Assembly (NCBI GenBank): GCA_900551815.1
Contig: URXE01000083.1
Coordinates: 1 to 6,896, forward strand
Origin: an uncultured Collinsella sp.
GTDB taxonomy: Bacteria; Actinomycetota; Coriobacteriia; Coriobacteriales; Coriobacteriaceae
Direction: 5' to 3'
DNA: 6,896 nt
A program made the translations under genes and the position numbers. The notes under the pieces are model-generated. The model saw nothing but the letters and a program-made list of their open reading frames with translations, searched no databases and was not told the origin of the DNA. Of the stretch, positions 6,076-6,896 are shown piece by piece. How positions within the stretch are numbered: position 1 is the first letter of the stretch; each line of letters opens with the position of its first letter.

Positions 6076-6709
6076 CGGGCTCCTCCTTATCCACTACGTC
6101 CCCAAAGCCATGGCGCGCAAGCCATGCGTCCAGTTGTTCAAAGAGCGAGTTATCGCCCGCCGCATTATCGATTACCGTCGTAGCGAGATTGCAAAGCGAA
6201 GCCTCATCAGGTTGGCATGCAGAGCGCGCATCAAAATCAGAGGACTCCATACCACGATGAATGGCACGCTCGCGACGAACTGCTGAAGGAGCGCTGATAA
6301 CCAGAATTTCATCAGCCAGGCCAAAAGCATCCTCAAAACCAGTCGGGGCAGAAACCTCGACAACCGCAAAGGGGTAACGGGGGGACGAAACCGTACAGCA
6401 AACCGGATCGAGAATCCTCAGCGAAAGCTGTTCGATGAGAACCGGATGAACGATGTCGTTGAGCCGCGCAACTGTATCAGGAGAGGAGAAAGCTCGAGCA
6501 GCGAGGACATTGCGGCGAATGCCGCCCTCCCCGTCCAGAATGTCCCAACCGAATTCTTCCGCGAGGGCATTGACGATATCGGAGCCTGGCACATACAGCG
6601 ATTTGGCAAGCTCATCCAGATCGATAAGCATGGCGCCATGAGATTTGAGATAGCGGCAGGCAGTCGATTTACCCGAAGCAATATTGCCTAAGACAAAAAC
6701 GGTAAACAT
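6068..6709 (-). CDS. coaE: Dephospho-CoA kinase (divergent)
   Basis: CoaE phosphorylates the 3'-hydroxyl of dephospho-CoA with ATP, the last step of coenzyme A synthesis in the cytosol. I start it at ATG 6709, preceded by GGGAGGA (6714-6720). This gives 213 residues beginning MFTVFVLG; the frame is open back to 6838 but that extension overlaps the AT-rich leader and matches nothing. Visible motifs: Walker A GNIASGKST at 8-16, the DLD of the substrate-binding 'D.D' at 30-32, PG at 41-42, GGIRRNVL at 62-69, the conserved HP at 88-89, VEVSAPTGF at 117-125, the lid region with R145/R146/R148 and R152, R162...Q166, and VIDN at 179-182. Their order and spacing match CoaE. The P-loop lacks the usual TGGIGSGKS glycines, and the segment around 98-113 is unusual, so it is a diverged member. 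Another P-loop kinase is less likely. It is the first gene of the coaE-SLT-uvrB unit, and its TAA overlaps the next start. Confidence 0.83.
   Translation of the reverse strand: MFTVFVLGNIASGKSTACRYLKSHGAMLIDLDELAKSLYVPGSDIVNALAEEFGWDILDGEGGIRRNVLAARAFSSPDTVARLNDIVHPVLIEQLSLRILDPVCCTVSSPRYPFAVVEVSAPTGFEDAFGLADEILVISAPSAVRRERAIHRGMESSDFDARSACQPDEASLCNLATTVIDNAAGDNSLFEQLDAWLARHGFGDVVDKEEPDA
6082..6088 (-). promoter_or_regulatory. Ribosome binding site of the lytic transglycosylase inside coaE
   Basis: AAGGAGG on the minus strand lies in the final codons of coaE, six bases before ATG 6075. A near-consensus site inside the upstream gene shows that this protein is made efficiently from the shared message. 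Confidence 0.75.
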
Positions 6710-6713
6710 CAAG

Positions 6714-6720
6714 TCCTCCC
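6714..6720 (-). promoter_or_regulatory. coaE ribosome binding site
   Basis: GGGAGGA on the minus strand, four bases before ATG 6709. It fixes the coaE start and excludes the 43-codon upstream extension of the frame. Confidence 0.7.
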
Positions 6721-6737
6721 TAACGCCAATGGGAGTT

Positions 6738-6768
6738 ATTATCGCGCAAATACAAAAGAAGGACTCAA
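6738..6768 (-). promoter_or_regulatory. Candidate promoter of the coaE operon
   Basis: On the minus strand GATAAT (6738-6743) matches five of six bases of a -10 box. TTGAGT (6763-6768) matches four of six of a -35 box, but the spacer is 19 bases, longer than ideal. Transcription would start near 6731, giving a leader of about 22 bases. The whole 6710-6836 stretch is clearly richer in A/T than the flanking genes, as expected of a promoter region. The exact boxes are uncertain. Confidence 0.35.
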
Positions 6769-6836
6769 AATACAGCCAAACAGTAAGACAAGCTAAACGA
6801 AGGCGAGTTCTTGTATTACAACTCTCTATTAAACAC

Positions 6837-6863
6837 AAAAAGGGGAGGCCGCGAGGCCTCCCC
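6837..6863 (-). terminator. Strong intrinsic terminator of the gene to the right
   Basis: GGGGAGGCC (6842-6850) and GGCCTCCCC (6855-6863) form a perfect 9-bp stem around a four-base loop (GCGA on +, TCGC on -). Read on the minus strand it is followed by TTTTTGTGTTT. It therefore ends a minus-strand transcript entering from beyond the right edge and separates it from the coaE operon. On the + strand the stem is followed only by CTTCTTC. Confidence 0.85.
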
Positions 6864-6868
6864 CTTCT

Positions 6869-6896
6869 TCAGTCCGTTGCGACGGCTCGGTGCCGT
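6869..6896 (-). CDS. Possible C-terminus of the next minus-strand gene (partial, unidentified)
   Basis: On the minus strand one frame reads RHRAVATD and then TGA (6871-6869), six bases before the terminator stem. The position is right for the stop codon of the gene served by that terminator, but eight codons cannot show that it is coding or identify it. In some Actinobacteria polA or rpsA lies next to coaE; the sequence here neither supports nor excludes that. Small inverted repeats (ACGGC/GCCGT at 6882-6896) could instead belong to a structured RNA. Confidence 0.3.

Noticed and set aside
6710..6838. 43-codon N-terminal extension of coaE, with a hydrophobic stretch
   Set aside because: It crosses the AT-rich leader and the ribosome binding site at 6714-6720, and CoaE proteins start just before the P-loop strand as they do from 6709.
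6871..6896. Small inverted repeats at the right edge as a possible tRNA or structured RNA end
   Set aside because: No CCA end, no T-arm consensus and only 26 bases visible; 4-5 bp stems arise easily in GC-rich DNA.
1..6896. Undescribed defence, mobile or CRISPR system
   Set aside because: Both strands are accounted for by housekeeping genes and two flavoproteins. There are no direct repeat arrays, integrase or transposase motifs, or composition islands apart from the promoter region at 6710-6836.

Overview
The window is moderately GC-rich chromosomal DNA with tightly packed genes and mostly G/C third codon positions. Protein content and gene order suggest a high-GC Gram-positive bacterium. 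My best guess is the class Coriobacteriia (Collinsella-like). This rests on the style of the Mrp, FAD-protein and UvrB sequences and on a coaE-x-uvrB order also known in other Actinobacteria. I could not run a database search, so the taxonomy is inference.

Left half (1-3136, + strand). The window opens in the last 46 codons of an Mrp/NBP35-type P-loop ATPase, a probable Fe-S cluster carrier. Its TAA is followed with no gap by the GTG of an HI0933/BaiN-family flavoprotein (144-1415). An 80-base gap holds a consensus TATAAT, a 10-bp GAUA-tetraloop hairpin and a strong ribosome binding site. Next comes a second, unrelated FAD-dependent dehydrogenase of the COG2509 type (1496-3136). Both flavoproteins have clear cofactor-binding motifs but no assignable substrate.

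Right half (3202-6709, - strand). This is a convergent operon read right to left: coaE (dephospho-CoA kinase, last step of CoA synthesis), a small membrane-anchored SLT-type lytic transglycosylase whose start overlaps the end of coaE by 8 bases, and uvrB (nucleotide excision repair helicase subunit). A long imperfect hairpin (3163-3198) lies between the convergent stop codons and probably acts as a terminator for one or both sides. The operon is preceded by an AT-rich leader (6710-6836). A strong intrinsic terminator (6837-6863) closes whatever minus-strand gene lies beyond the right edge.

The region is core housekeeping plus two poorly characterised oxidoreductases. I see no mobile element, CRISPR array, tRNA, rRNA or defence system, and no gap over 300 bases. 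The main points of interest are unusual family members: a CoaE with a divergent P-loop, a UvrB with extra linker and basic tail, and an HI0933 protein with a shortened loop and a basic insert. The leader hairpin arrangement ahead of the COG2509 gene is also worth a look.
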